Source of the DNA: Cyathus striatus
Lineage: Eukaryota; Basidiomycota; Agaricomycetes; Agaricales; Nidulariaceae
DNA length: 64,000 bases
Reading direction: 5' to 3'
Assembly (NCBI GenBank): GCA_025738555.1
Contig: JAOVFP010000021.1
Location: 1,860,001-1,924,000, forward strand
Shown: positions 45,726-57,034 of the stretch, one piece after another
How positions within the stretch are numbered: position 1 is the stretch's first letter
Layout: every line of letters starts with the position of its first letter
Translations under genes and position numbers: made by a program
The notes under the pieces: model-generated
The model's input: the letters and a program-made list of their open reading frames with translations, nothing else
What the model was told of the DNA's origin: nothing
Database searches by the model: none

Positions 45726-47948
45726 GATTGTAATAGTGATAGTTCAAGATTGAACTTGATGCAGAAACGGGAGAACCGTGTCGTCTTTTATTCCTATTAC
45801 TGGCGTACGTGACCACGAAACGCCACTGAAAACGTCCGGACGGGTATCTAGAGCGTTCTGATATGTCTTGGTATGGTACTGTAGTTGTATTATTAGCGCC
45901 TAGCAGACTCTAGCAAAGTTCCATTAAGGAGAAGTGTGTCGGGCCTGACGTGCATCCGCCACACCTCCGTGATCTTGCAAGAAAGCGCGCGACATATTAG
46001 TAGATAATCTTAGAAGCATGAGAAGAAGATGGAAATGAACAGAAATAACTAGGTTTTCGATGGTGTCGCAGATGCAGTTGACCAGGTCTATCATTAACAC
46101 CGGTGGCTAATGATAGAAACAGTCATCGGTTCGGATATTTTTGACTGGGCGCAGGCGTCCGCGTCAGGACATACTGGAGCACACTCTAATATTTGCCATA
46201 TTTCGTCTGCGACGGAGCGAAAATCAGCTACGACTTTGTTGCATTCAGCCACATAACTACTTACGAAGGCGATTCTCACGCCACTAAGTATTGGTTGGTA
46301 TTGGCAAGTATGATGCATATGATTGATCAAAGGCAAGGCCGCTGAATGATCCAGTCAAAGTCCGCATGTTGATATGATGACGAAGATGACTTTCACTTGA
46401 GGGAAAGCTTGCAAAGGAAATAAGAGACACAATCTTGTTTCTTGGCATGTGTCAAATGTGGAATATATTCTGTGAACGTTTGAACGGAAATAATAGGAAT
46501 ATCAGACATACGATGGTTGTGCCCGTGCTCGGGGGTGCAAGGAATCCCAACTTTGTTCCTTTAGGGAATGTTGTGGTCGGCACGGAATACCGAGCATACG
46601 AAAAGAGCAATTGTCGACATTGTATAGGATGATTTGCAATAATTCATTAAGGATTCTCCGGATATACTTAATAAAAATCTAAGACGCTCCACTGATGCGC
46701 TTAAAGATTTTAGAAGATTTGATAAGAGAGGAGCTTTGATACGGCAGTACGCCACCGCGCCCCGAAAGAGACGGGACGGGAGCTACGGAAGATGATGTTA
46801 TCTCGTGTGCTTGACCGACTCGAGCGGCGATGGGAAAGGAAGGCAGGTATTTGAAGACAATGTGGTTTGGTGTGATGATACCTTGTGATTGCACAGTGCG
46901 CATACACAATATAATTTGAAGAGGGATTTTCCTGCCGAATCAGAATATTGGACTGCGAGGCTAACGCTAAGATGAGAACAGTTGAACTCCCATGGTGAAC
47001 GTCTTTCCAAATGACTTAAATGGCGATGGGAGGACAGAAAAGCATGTAGTTGGAGTTCTTGTGGTTTGGCGTATACACAGTAGAATTTTGGAGAGGGAAT
47101 TTCTTGCCGAGTTAGAACATGGAACTGCGAGGTGACGCTAAGATGAGAACGGCTTAACTCGGGGAGATGTGCAATGATTGATTCAATTAGATCCTCAGGC
47201 CTCAGGTACGTCTTTCGAGGTTGAGATAGGGCCTCGTACCTATAGGATCCTAAAGGGCTAAGATTAAGAATAAGAATAGTGCGTGTAGTGTGTTCGTACT
47301 AACAATATTATCTTTTCATTGTGCCTATCAATTCACAGCATGAAACAGATACATGCGTAAAAACGTATCAATGATGAACGTTTGAACTATTCGCGGTGCG
47401 TTCTGGAACAGGTTAAAATATTCACGTTGGAACCTTGAGATAAGCAGAGGATATAGAGAAAGTTTAAGTTATGTTCATTGTTCGGGTTTCAGCTATTTAA
47501 TTTGAACTTTGAAGGAGCAATGACAGTGAAACGACGATGAGATTGAATAAGCTGACAAACAAACGTCAACTCAGCGAGACGGCAATCTCCGAACAACTAT
47601 ACAGTTCCCACGCTGAAAACTCAAGCAGTTTTCGCACTGGACATGCACCTCCCACGCACCCTCGTCCCACTCCTCGCCGCTGTCTCGCTCATCCTCAAGA
47701 CCCCCAAAATAAAGGTAATTACTCGATTCCAATGTCGAAAGTGTCGCTGCATCGAAAAGAACAACACGAACCTGTCAACCATCCTGTGCATCCCAAATCA
47801 TGTCTCTCGTTCTCTAAAAAGCCTGCCTGAATCGTGCTTTCCGTAGCACGACACTCAGACTGGGCTCTGGCATCGTTTGCTCACTGCTTTTTCTTGTTCT
47901 TTCTCTGTTAGTCGTTGCAAGCTCGACTCGACATTAAAATAAGGAAAG
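45726..47948. other. Intergenic with a P450 relic
   Basis: Apart from the P450 exon 1 relic at 46095-46300 and the uS8 promoter near the end, no gene is supported. Two related ~90-bp stretches (about 46840-46990 and 47030-47160, sharing gagggaattttcttgccg-like text) show a local direct duplication. Confidence 0.55.
46095..46300 (-). pseudogene. P450 exon 1 relic
   Basis: The minus strand aligns with the end of P450 B exon 1 and its first intron: GAATGCAACAAAGTC for AATGCGAGCAAGTCC, then gtgtgctccagt in the same order and spacing. Stops and indels remove coding capacity. It suggests an older tandem P450 duplication upstream of the cluster. Confidence 0.6.
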
Positions 47949-48953
47949 ATGGTCCGCATCTCTGTTCTTGTGAGTGTTGTGTTTGTGCTGTTCGTGGGGT
48001 GGATCTGATGATGGGTTGGTAGAACGACTGCCTTAACAACATCGTCAACGCTGAGCGTCGTGGCAAGCGCCAAGTGCTCATTCGCCCCTCGAGCAAAGTC
48101 GTTGTCAAGTTCTTGAGTGTCATGCAGCGTCATGGTATGTCTCTCCTCCCTCTCCTTTTTACCTTTCCCCCTTTCTCTTCATTTTATGTTACATCTTGTG
48201 TTTTGGATGCATTGTGTCTGCTTTCGGAGTGATAACTACGACTTCCGCTATTCGCCTCCACGCGGCCGACGTTTTAACGCTCCGAGAAATTGAATGTCTT
48301 CCATAACCATACAACACGTTTCTTGATTACCTATGAGAACGGGTTCACAGTGACGACGACATCTTCGTACCTACATTTGCTTTTACTTGCCTTTCTTTAT
48401 TCCCACTTCCTGCTTTTACCCGATGGCTGTCCCGCTTTCTTTCCTGCCTCCCGTCTGTTCCCAACCGTCTCAGTTCCCGCCTTTCTTCCTATCCCTCCCC
48501 GTTCTTGCTTTCTCTCCGGCCCGACCCGTTCCCGCCCGTCTTTCCCGTGCTCCTTATCCCCCTTTTCCGCTTTCTTCCTTTCTTCCAGTCTCCTCCGCCC
48601 GTTCTCACACCATACTAACCCCCTCTCAAAGGCTACATCGGTGAATTCGAACTAATCGACGACCACCGCTCCGGCAAAATCGTAATCCAGCTCAACGGCC
48701 GCCTGAATAAATGCGGTGTCATCTCACCCCGGTTCAATATCCAACATAATCAGATTGAGAATTGGGTTAATTTGTTACTTCCTGCTAGGAGTTTCGGGAT
48801 TATGATTCTTGTAAGTCTTCTTTGTTTTTTTTTGGGAGGGGTGGAATGGGTACTGATGTGTTTGTTGATTAGACTACATCTTCGGGTATTTTGGACCATG
48901 AGGAGGCGCGTAGGAAAAATGTAGGTGGGAAGGTTTTAGGGTATGTTTATTAG
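47949..48953 (+). CDS. RPS22: 40S ribosomal protein uS8 (S22/S15a)
   Basis: Four exons (47949-47969, 48023-48134, 48632-48810, 48873-48953) encode exactly 130 residues, the standard length. The product is a small-subunit ribosomal protein in the cytosolic 40S platform. The text [20 protein letters not shown], then [30 protein letters not shown] (here [11 protein letters not shown]), and [20 protein letters not shown] is unmistakable. Exon 1 encodes only seven residues, as is common for fungal ribosomal genes. Intron 2 is unusually long (497 bp) and pyrimidine-rich. It is a core housekeeping gene between accessory genes and a useful anchor for synteny. Confidence 0.97.
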
Positions 48954-50667
48954 TGGGGTGTGTGTCGCTTGTGATGTGATACGTGTATACTTTTTGTATG
49001 TTGTCGTTGTTTGGTATACATGGATGAGTGCGTACTCGGTTATCCATTACTTACTTTCATGGTGTTAGTGGTGTCTGGTTAGGCAGCTTTAAACTTCGCT
49101 TGAGCCTGGGGAATCTTTACTCTCGTTGGCTATTGCCGGTTGCGCGAGTGAACCTATGAACATTGGCATGTTAACCCACCTGACCCTCTCATGATGCTGA
49201 AGTTCTAGTTGTATACTGGATAAGCTTCTTGCCTATGCTCACCGGCACCGCTGCTTAGAGGCTGTCAAAGGATTTTCGACACATTGTCTGTATCCTTGCT
49301 CGTTGCGCATCAGTTATCGTATAAACCAGAGTACTACAGGTACATAACTAACAACATGCTGTATTAAGTGACTTAAATCTTAGCTGACAGTTTCCAAATG
49401 CATACATAACCCACAGCTCAAATCCTCACTTGCAAGATGCCCATCATCTAATTCACATCTGAAATAGCTGCGAGCAGTGTAGTTAACCATCTCGCACTTG
49501 ACCATCTCAGCGTAATTCATTGGAAAAGAAGCCAGAACATCGCAGTTAATCGAATATTGGATTTCTGCCTTGAAATTGCGATAGTCAGATACCGAACCTG
49601 AAGTGAATGCCGCAATAGACTTATGAGCCCAAGCTCCTACCTCCCAAGCTTTCATGTTCTTCATCCTATGCAGGAGTTTGTTTATATGGAGCTTGGAGTT
49701 CTTTGAATAGTCTTTCTGGATGTAAACGGAATTGGTCGTGTCGTACCTCGTCTCGGATACGGTGACGTCGTTGGAAGGAAAACATTCGATCCAGGCGTTT
49801 TTGGGAATCCTGAAAGGTGTTTTGGTAGATTTGGATGGAAGTTCACGAGTCTGCTATGCGCGTTCGTTGTGATGATTTAGTTAAGAAGTTGTGGTAAGCA
49901 GTAAAGTGATGCCACGTCTTTTATACGCAAGTTCAACTACCAACCCGCCACAGCGTAGTATCTATTTTTGGGATTTAAACTACACACACGCCCACAGCCG
50001 AACGACGACGAAAAATACAATTGGAATGTTGGCCACAATTAGTAGACACCCGCGCCACACCTATTCTCGTGGATGCATTGAATGCAAATACATGTTGTGG
50101 GCGTTATTCCTCTGTTGGACCTTGGAACCCTCCCCGCGATACATCGTACCTTACATATTTACATCCCTTACTTTACTCTTAACTACTCAGGTAGACAACA
50201 TCTTTCGCAACGTAATAATTATTGGAGCACGAGGGTTGCTTATGAAATCTGAGAGATGAGGTGAGCAGACTATTAGAATAACTTATATTATATTACTTAC
50301 CAGCATTACCTACTTGTAGATGAGTATTTATCGGTAGCTAGCTAATAAATGTAATTAAAATGTTATGATGTAGTGCAGATACGTCCTTGATATAATAACA
50401 TAAAGAAAATGCATTCGAAACCGGAGAACCACTGCTGTTCAAGAACTTCAATTGTAGCGGTAGCATGTGACTTGTCGAATATCAATTCAAAATTTGAGCC
50501 AATATTCAATGGTGCTCCACATTGGTTCAACCTTACAGCATACTTATTACTGGGATTGCTCTCGTTTCAAAATGCTGCGATCTCTCGCCTCTAAACTGTC
50601 GTTTTTGGATTCAGGGTCATTGCTGCTGCGTGGCTGCCCTATCCCTTACCCCCCTGGCTATTCAATT
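48954..50667. other. Intergenic with one uncertain minus-strand frame
   Basis: A minus-strand frame is open from about 49855 to 49380 (includes RIPKNAWIECFPSNDVTVSE, then SINCDVLASFPMNYAEMVKC). It contains seven cysteines and a TATA-like tataaaag upstream at about 49920. It lacks an in-frame ATG at its 5' end unless spliced at gcatag, and I could not find a convincing first exon. It may be a small unannotated gene. Confidence 0.4.
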
Positions 50668-52514
50668 ATGTCATTTTCAACGTCGAATCATCCAAACTCT
50701 GAGAAGAATCTTAGGAAACGGAATGCTAGAGACACGAGAGACATTTTCAGGCGAACTAAGACCTCGTACCGTATCAAGAAAAGGTCGAAACGGTGGATAG
50801 TGCAGGCTACCGATGGTGGGGCAAGGCCCCAACTCACTTCCCGTCATAATTTCGAAAATTCATCTGAATCGTTTGTGGACGTCAAAACAGTTGCACCATT
50901 CAGGAGTTTTAAATCGGCTATTAAAGCGCGCAAGCAACCGGAAGGATATGATTCCAGTAAGCCATTCATAACAAAAACATCAATCTAAGCTAATATAATG
51001 TCGTATAAGATATTCTGAGTCCCGAAACTCTCTACGGTGTCGACTGTGATGACTTATGTTTTATCTCAGACCAGCGACTAGCCATGGTTGACGTTTGGAT
51101 GTCAAGAAATCCCGTTTCCCTTGTTCGCAGCCCATCAACAACAGGAAAAAAAACGCTCTCTGTGATGTTACAAAAGTATCTAGAGAGAAAAGGTCGCACC
51201 GTAATCAACCTCACAGCACGTGATATACGACAGCATGGCGCCGATAAGGATCTCAATTCGTTTAATTGCTTTTGGTATAAATACGCAGGGAGGACATGGT
51301 CTGATTGCTTCAATTGCAAGGAACCCACAGACATCTTCATAAACGATGCCGAATCCCTTTACCGATGCGCCGATTTTTTTTGGCGAATGATCGAACACCA
51401 GATGCAATCCCCATCATCTAACCCTCTCTTACGTGTGCAACTTCTTGGCACATACGGCGAAATGCCTATCGCTCTTCCTCCTGTATTAGGATTTGAAAAC
51501 CTCCGCCTGCGGCGTGATGAATATGATACAGTGGTTGACAATTTTGTGAGTCACTGTAGGACCGAATGCGGCTTGAAAGCTACCATTCCAAAGATTGTAC
51601 GCGATGCCATTTTTAATGCCACCTTGGGACATCCTGCCATTGTAAGGAATATCTTGAATGTGTTTCGGAACTATTATCGGGGTGACTGGCAGGATGTTTC
51701 TAAGATGCTACTTTTTTTGGCCTCCGATCTTTTCCAGCATGAAGTTACGAGTTCTTGCGTGCTTGCTTGGACTAGGGATAAGAGCTTCAGTGGTGATGAA
51801 GCACAGTTTTTGTGGAACGTTATTTGCAAAATGGATGCTAGATCAACCTTTCCGGTAGATGATGCCAACCCGATCATCTCTCAGATTGTCAGAAACTTCG
51901 AACGTTCCGGAATTATTACTCAGGTTGAAAAGAGTGATGGCGGCCAGTTTCAATTTGCTGCTCCACTGGTGCGCATTATACTGGAACAACGCTTGTTTTT
52001 TCTTCTTTTCCCGCCTAGCATAGCAGATAGTTTCTTCAGGACAAAAGACACTAACTTCGTCAACTTCTTGACTCAAAGTATATCCTACATGCGGCGACAT
52101 AAATTCAAACATGCAATCACTAGCCAATCCAGCGCCGATTTGTTACGGACAGAATGGCTCACAGCTGCCAGGAAGGTTGTCCCTCTACAGGCTAAAATGA
52201 ACTTCAACATTGGCCTCACTTTTGGATCAACCGGATTTTTAAGGGTTTTAATATCTTTCGTAAATTGGGGTGTTGAAGTGATCCAAGAGGGTGAATTAAT
52301 GCCAGAATATGCAAAGTGGCTCACCGAAAGAGAAGTTGGAGACGTTTCCGGGCCACTTCGACAATGGGCCATCGTCGAATTTCGCCGTAAATCTCGTAGG
52401 AAGTGTGAACCAAAGTCTAATCACTGGTATGTTTTATATGACGATGACTGCAAAAATATAACCATCGAATATGGTAACGGGGTGAATCTACAGGTAAACT
52501 TACGAGGGAACTGA
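50668..52514 (+). CDS. Crinkler-type (CRN-like) NTPase
   Basis: Two exons (50668-50956, 51070-52514) give 577 residues; the phase-1 junction joins EGYDS to NQRLAMVDVW. The N-terminal ~105 residues are strongly basic (KNLRKRNARDTRDIFRRTKT, RIKKRSKRWIV) and could act as a nuclear or nucleic-acid-binding region. A P-loop NTPase follows with Walker A-like RSPSTTGKKT (the first glycine of the classical motif is absent and there is an extra lysine) and Walker B-like IFINDAESLY. The long C-terminal part matches recalled fungal Crinkler-like proteins, including GSTGFL...WGVEVIQEG and the end HWYVLYDDDCKNITI. Intracellular; the role is unproven in this lineage. An alternative upstream ATG would extend it by 67 residues without recognisable content. 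Confidence 0.7.
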
Positions 52515-52904
52515 TAGCTACAATTGATCTACTTCATAGTTTTGATACATAATTACAGGGTTTGATCGCTCAGTTGTACAGCACGTTACACTGAAGTGGA
52601 ATGCAAATATTTCAATGGGATTGACATCTGAATGATAATTCGTACTTTGCATAAACACGCTGTGGTATATAGTGCTGTAGCCTGACTCTACATCCCAACT
52701 ACGTTCACCACTATCCGAATTTGCCTTCTGCCTTCAGCATCAGCCGTCAAGTTAAGCATCAATTCTCACACTGTTACCCATTATTTCTTCTCAAGATAGT
52801 GAAAAGTAGCAACAGTTTCCTTCCCTGAGTACCCTGGCTGCAAGAAGCAACCAAATAAACACAACCACCTCCGACACACTACAAAAAAAATATCAGCAGA
52901 TATC

Positions 52905-53435
52905 CACCTCGGCCAAACATTTGGTAATCGTACTCGATATCAAATATGTAAGAAGTTGGGGTCGGGAGCTTTTGCTGTGACATACAGTGCAATCCACAGA
53001 TCAGGAGGGCTCAAAGAGAAACGTTATGCCGTAAAGGTTCAACCTAAGGCAGAAGTTGGCACCAACCAACACGATTATATCCTCAACGAAGTTCGAACTC
53101 TTCAACGAGTGAAGGGCCACAAGAATGTAGTACCCTACAGAGATTTCGTGGAGAACCAGGAATACTCCTTCATAGTCATGGAACTGTGTACTGGACACAC
53201 TTTACACTCTATCATCTGTAACGGCGCATTTGGAGAAAGAGATGACCAAAAGAAGCTTGTTTTCAGGCAAATAATTGATGGTGTAAGATATCTACATAAC
53301 CTCAACGTGTATCATCTGGATCTAAAATCGGCTAATATCATTGTCTCTCCAAAGTGGGACGTGAAAATTATTGATTTTGGAATGGCTTCCGGTGACGGAG
53401 AAAGTTTTGATATTTTTGGAACGCGGGACGAATAA
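52905..53435 (+). pseudogene. Protein kinase fragment 1 (N-lobe to DFG only)
   Basis: Reads LGSGAFAVTYSA (Gly-rich loop), RYAVKVQ (catalytic Lys), ILNEVRTLQ (alpha-C Glu), VMELCTGHTLHS, YHLDLKSANIIV (HxD loop) and IIDFGMAS (DFG). It ends GTRDE-stop where GT-x-YMAPE is expected. The whole C-lobe is missing and no ATG is found in frame upstream, although an AG acceptor precedes DIHLGQTFGN. Possibly a 3'-truncated duplicate of the same family as fragment 2. Confidence 0.75.
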
Positions 53436-54569
53436 CTGCCATAAGTCAGGACTTGTTAACGACTGAGATCGAGCGAGTGCAGCAAAGAGCTTCTTGCTGG
53501 CAGTGGCAGCGGCAGTTGAGTAGCGAACAGGAGAGAAGCAGTGAGCCGCTCAGGAGCGTGACGAAAAGGAAAGGGCTGACGCCGGCCGCCAAATGCAGCC
53601 GGCATTACCTCATTATTTGGTCTAAAGGATTATGACAAACACAGTGGGGCAACCATGATGGAACCAGTTTTCTTTGCGTTTTCTCTCTCTCCCCACTTGC
53701 TCCTTGCTTGCTCCCCACAAATGTCTGCACACTTGAATTTGTCCCTCTTTTACGCTAATTTTACTTCGAAAATGCCGTTCCTATCGCAATACACATATCG
53801 TTCTGATACACAAATGGCCAAGTCGAACCATTCAAGTCTCATCGTCGCTATACGCTATACCAGGTAGAAGCTGGAGCTGCGGAACTGGGTTCTGGCATCC
53901 TGATGGATGAGAGAGTTCTAGGAAAGGTGAGCAAGTAGAGGGAGATGACATGATACTCGTCGTTTCGGAAACGAATCAACAGGGCCGTATGCCATACATG
54001 GTGCGAAAATGTGCCATACCGAATGGTCTTTAGACTCTTCAACTTATTCATTAATTACATTCTTTAGCTGACGTTCATACTGGATTTCATGAACTTGCTA
54101 CATATATTAACGGTCCCATCTTGGTCTCATCGTTGTTCAATTGTGCATTCTTAACCTGGGGTCCGGTTGGGACGCCCTGGGTTGGGGTCGGGCCCCGTTG
54201 CGGGTGGTTTTACCAACCAGGTATGATACGTAGCGGCACATACTTATTACATCGAACTCGGATCGTGAGGTCCGATTTTTCCATCCCGCCGGTACAAAGT
54301 TTTCGCTGACCCGACCTTTCCAACTATGGAAATATGTACGCGGACTATTTTTAGTAACAAATCGTCGGAGTCACTCTCTAAAGAAGGCTTTGCAGGTACA
54401 AAAGCCGAAGCTTGAATTACGTTCTAAAGAATGCTGTTCTTCGAGGCCACGCCCCACGCCGTCAGAAACGTATAAAAGACCATCGTACTGCTAATATTTC
54501 CACTACCAGATACCCACAGCTTCAGATCTTTGTACTATACTAATATCGACGTCCTTTGGTAAACTTGCT
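53436..54569. other. Intergenic
   Basis: No supported gene. A G-rich segment (ggggtccggttgggacgccc and following, about 54160-54210) stands out in composition. The last ~100 bp form the promoter of the secreted gene, with a tataaaag at about 54471. Confidence 0.5.
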
Positions 54570-55511
54570 ATGACTTTATCGTCCATTTCCATATTCATTA
54601 CCGTCCTTACATTTGCGACGTATGTTCTTGCAGAGAGACATATAGTCACCTTTGATAACAGGTGAGCGATTACTGCTTATATATAAAGCTTTGTGTTTCA
54701 ATATTGACTGTTGCTTATAGATGTGGGTACGGTACTGTGAGTTAGACCTCGTCGATGGCGCTAGTCCCAGTTTACTCATAAACCTTTGTCGACAGTCACG
54801 CCTCATTCAGGGATCTAACATTCTATCCAATGGGGAGCAGTATACCTCTAATGGTCCTATAAATTCTGCAATCGCGTAAGTCTCCTTTTTCTTGCTGAGA
54901 AATCTGACATTGTCTTACTCGGATTCTAATATTCAGATACCTCCAGACTGGTAGTTGCGGTTTCGACGGTATCGGATGTAGTTTGGTAGAGATGTCCCTT
55001 GTTAACCCAACCTGCCCCGGTTGTGGGTCGAGTGCGGACATTTCCCTAATTCCACCGTGAGTTAATGTTTGTTATATATTTAGCGAACCAGTAATTCTGA
55101 ATTGATTTCCCAAACTTGCTTTCTCTGATTCCGTCGAATTCACATATTACGGAGGCTGTGACGGAAGTGGCGCCACATCTACGTTCTAACGTAGCGTTTA
55201 GCTTAGGCTTGTACTAAATCCACCGTGTTACAGGTCCCTCTAAAGATTGTGAAACTGCCTTCTTCGTCCTGGACGACAATCAAGTTCAAGTGCAATGTCA
55301 GGAGGACGATGTATGTTCAGATCTTTACTTTATTTTGGTCTTCTGCTTATCGTCTTTACGGGTCAATCTTCAGATTACTTTCTGCCCCAGTCGCCCGACT
55401 TCTTATCATAAGCGCTCTGCTGTAACCGAAGACGGCACAGACAGGGAGCGGCTCGCGCGTATCTCTCGTCGCACCTCCCGTATTGAGCGTAGCCAGCTCG
55501 TGGAGATTTGA
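54570..55511 (+). pseudogene. Secreted cysteine-rich protein, fungal glycopeptide-like (splice site damaged)
   Basis: Seven exons can be traced: 54570-54661, 54721-54736, 54796-54875, 54937-55056, about 55114-55166, 55234-55310, 55374-55511. They give a signal peptide (MTLSSISIFITVLTFATYVLA), then ERHIVTFDNR, CGYGT, SRLIQGSNILSNGEQYTS, YLQTGSCGFDGIGCSLVEM, NPTCPGCGSSADISLIPP, LAFSDSVEFTYYGGCDGS, CETAFFVLDDNQVQVQCQ and ITFCP. The family is a secreted, Cys-rich beta protein common in Agaricomycetes, often annotated as a glycopeptide or thaumatin-like. The acceptor before LAFSDS reads cccaa-ACTTGC rather than AG, and no alternative keeps frame. A ~40-residue Arg-rich tail after ITFCP is unusual. 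It could be functional only with non-canonical splicing. Confidence 0.65.
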
Positions 55512-56080
55512 TTCTCGACTTGCATAGATTTATAGAGGTTCCTTATTTCATTTGTGTGTGATGGACTATGGACTCGGGTTAGATTAAATGCTACGTATAA
55601 TCATTGATAGATCACGAGGATATATAATAGAGTTTTCTAGACGAATAGCCTTTCCCTTAAAATTGAGTTGAAACAACTCTCGAAAAGGTAGTGAATGTCC
55701 CGGCCGAGAGTAAGTTTAAATTGTGCACTCAATAGTGATTTAAAAATCAATAGCACATTTACTGACTGCATTTTAACATTCAACTCCACCTATGATACTC
55801 TAGTTGCCGGCACCGTTTAGTACGTTGGACATCTGAATTGTAATAAATTGTAAATAATGCAAATGGTATAAAATACGTTCTTTCCTCTCCCTTCACTCCC
55901 TCGGTCCTTTTGTCTTTACCGGTAACTAATCCCCCTTTCATATGCGATACATTCACATATTCATCTATACACGCAAGTATTATATTTCCCACACCGGATA
56001 ATATCAAAGATCTTCGGGTAGCCTCCTGGTGAGCATTCTCTCGCAAGCTAAAAGCAAAGCGAGATTTCAACGATGACAAA
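55512..56080. other. Intergenic
   Basis: No supported gene. AT-rich with no repeat I can identify. Confidence 0.45.
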
Positions 56081-56109
56081 TGTGGAAGAATAGTTGTTAA
56101 ATATCAACT

Positions 56110-57034
56110 GTTCCAATTTATTGATCATGGCAGGTACGGTGATACTTATGTAGCAATCGACAGATCTGGAGAGTCTACGGAACTCTGTGCTGTGAAAATT
56201 TAGCTCAAGGCTTCTCCTGGTAGTCGGGATGATGGGTTATAACGTAACAAAGTTCGTCTGCTCAAAGAAGCAAGTGGACATGCCAATATCGTTGCGTTTA
56301 GGAACTACTTTGAAAATGACGATGACACGTTCCTCGTAATGGAATTATGTCCGAGGTACATGTTATGCTCTGCACTAGATCTCGGGTTCTGTGGCAGGAA
56401 CGACGATCAGACGAGACACCTGTTCAAGAAAATGGTTGCTGGGGCGAAGTATCTGCACCAGAAGGGAATATATCATCGCAACTTGAAGCCTGATAATATG
56501 ATTGTCTCCAAGGCCTTTAATCTTAAAATTGTCGATTTTGGGTTTGCAACAGATAGTGTACAAAGTAGGGGTAGATCGGGAACGTATGAGTACATGGCTC
56601 CTGGTACGTCTTTCTTTATCAAATATTATATCTATTTTCATTACGATTTACACTCTCTGTACACAGAGATCCACAGCGAACAACAAAGGGATAATGGCAC
56701 AGTAGATACATGAGCTATAGGAATCACTTTGATTTTTATGACTTCCGGTCGGGTTCCTTGGAAGGTAGCAAAAAACGAAGACGATACATATTCGTGGTAC
56801 ATCCATCACTTGGGGCATGGTCCTTTCTACTTCCGTCGATTCCTTCCTACCTCAAGTGAGATAGAAGAAAAACTCTCGATGATCCTACATCCATTGTATG
56901 AACGCCGGACTGATATTTCTTACGTAGAACGGGATGTCGTAAATGCGAAGACTTTTTATGATAATACGGGCCTGGAGGCAGAGTTTGAGGAACAGGATTC
57001 TACTCTATGTGGTACGCTCAAACCCAGAGCCTGA
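56110..57034 (+). pseudogene. Protein kinase fragment 2 (near full length, several stops)
   Basis: Collinear kinase text with lesions. YGDTYVAIDRSGE is followed by LCAVKI and a TAG, a TAA near 56238, ASGHANIVAFRNYFEND, FLVMELCP, KYLHQKGIYHRNLKPDNMIV (HRN instead of HRD), LKIVDFGFAT and GTYEYMAPG. VDT-TGA-AIGITL follows, where tryptophan is expected. The tail has SGRVPWKVAKNEDDTYS. At least three in-frame stops and a changed catalytic aspartate mark a dead gene. It is homologous to fragment 1 but retains the C-lobe. Confidence 0.8.

Noticed and set aside
48135..48631. Box C/D snoRNA in the uS8 intron
   Set aside because: No convincing TGATGA/CTGA pair with flanking complementarity could be found.
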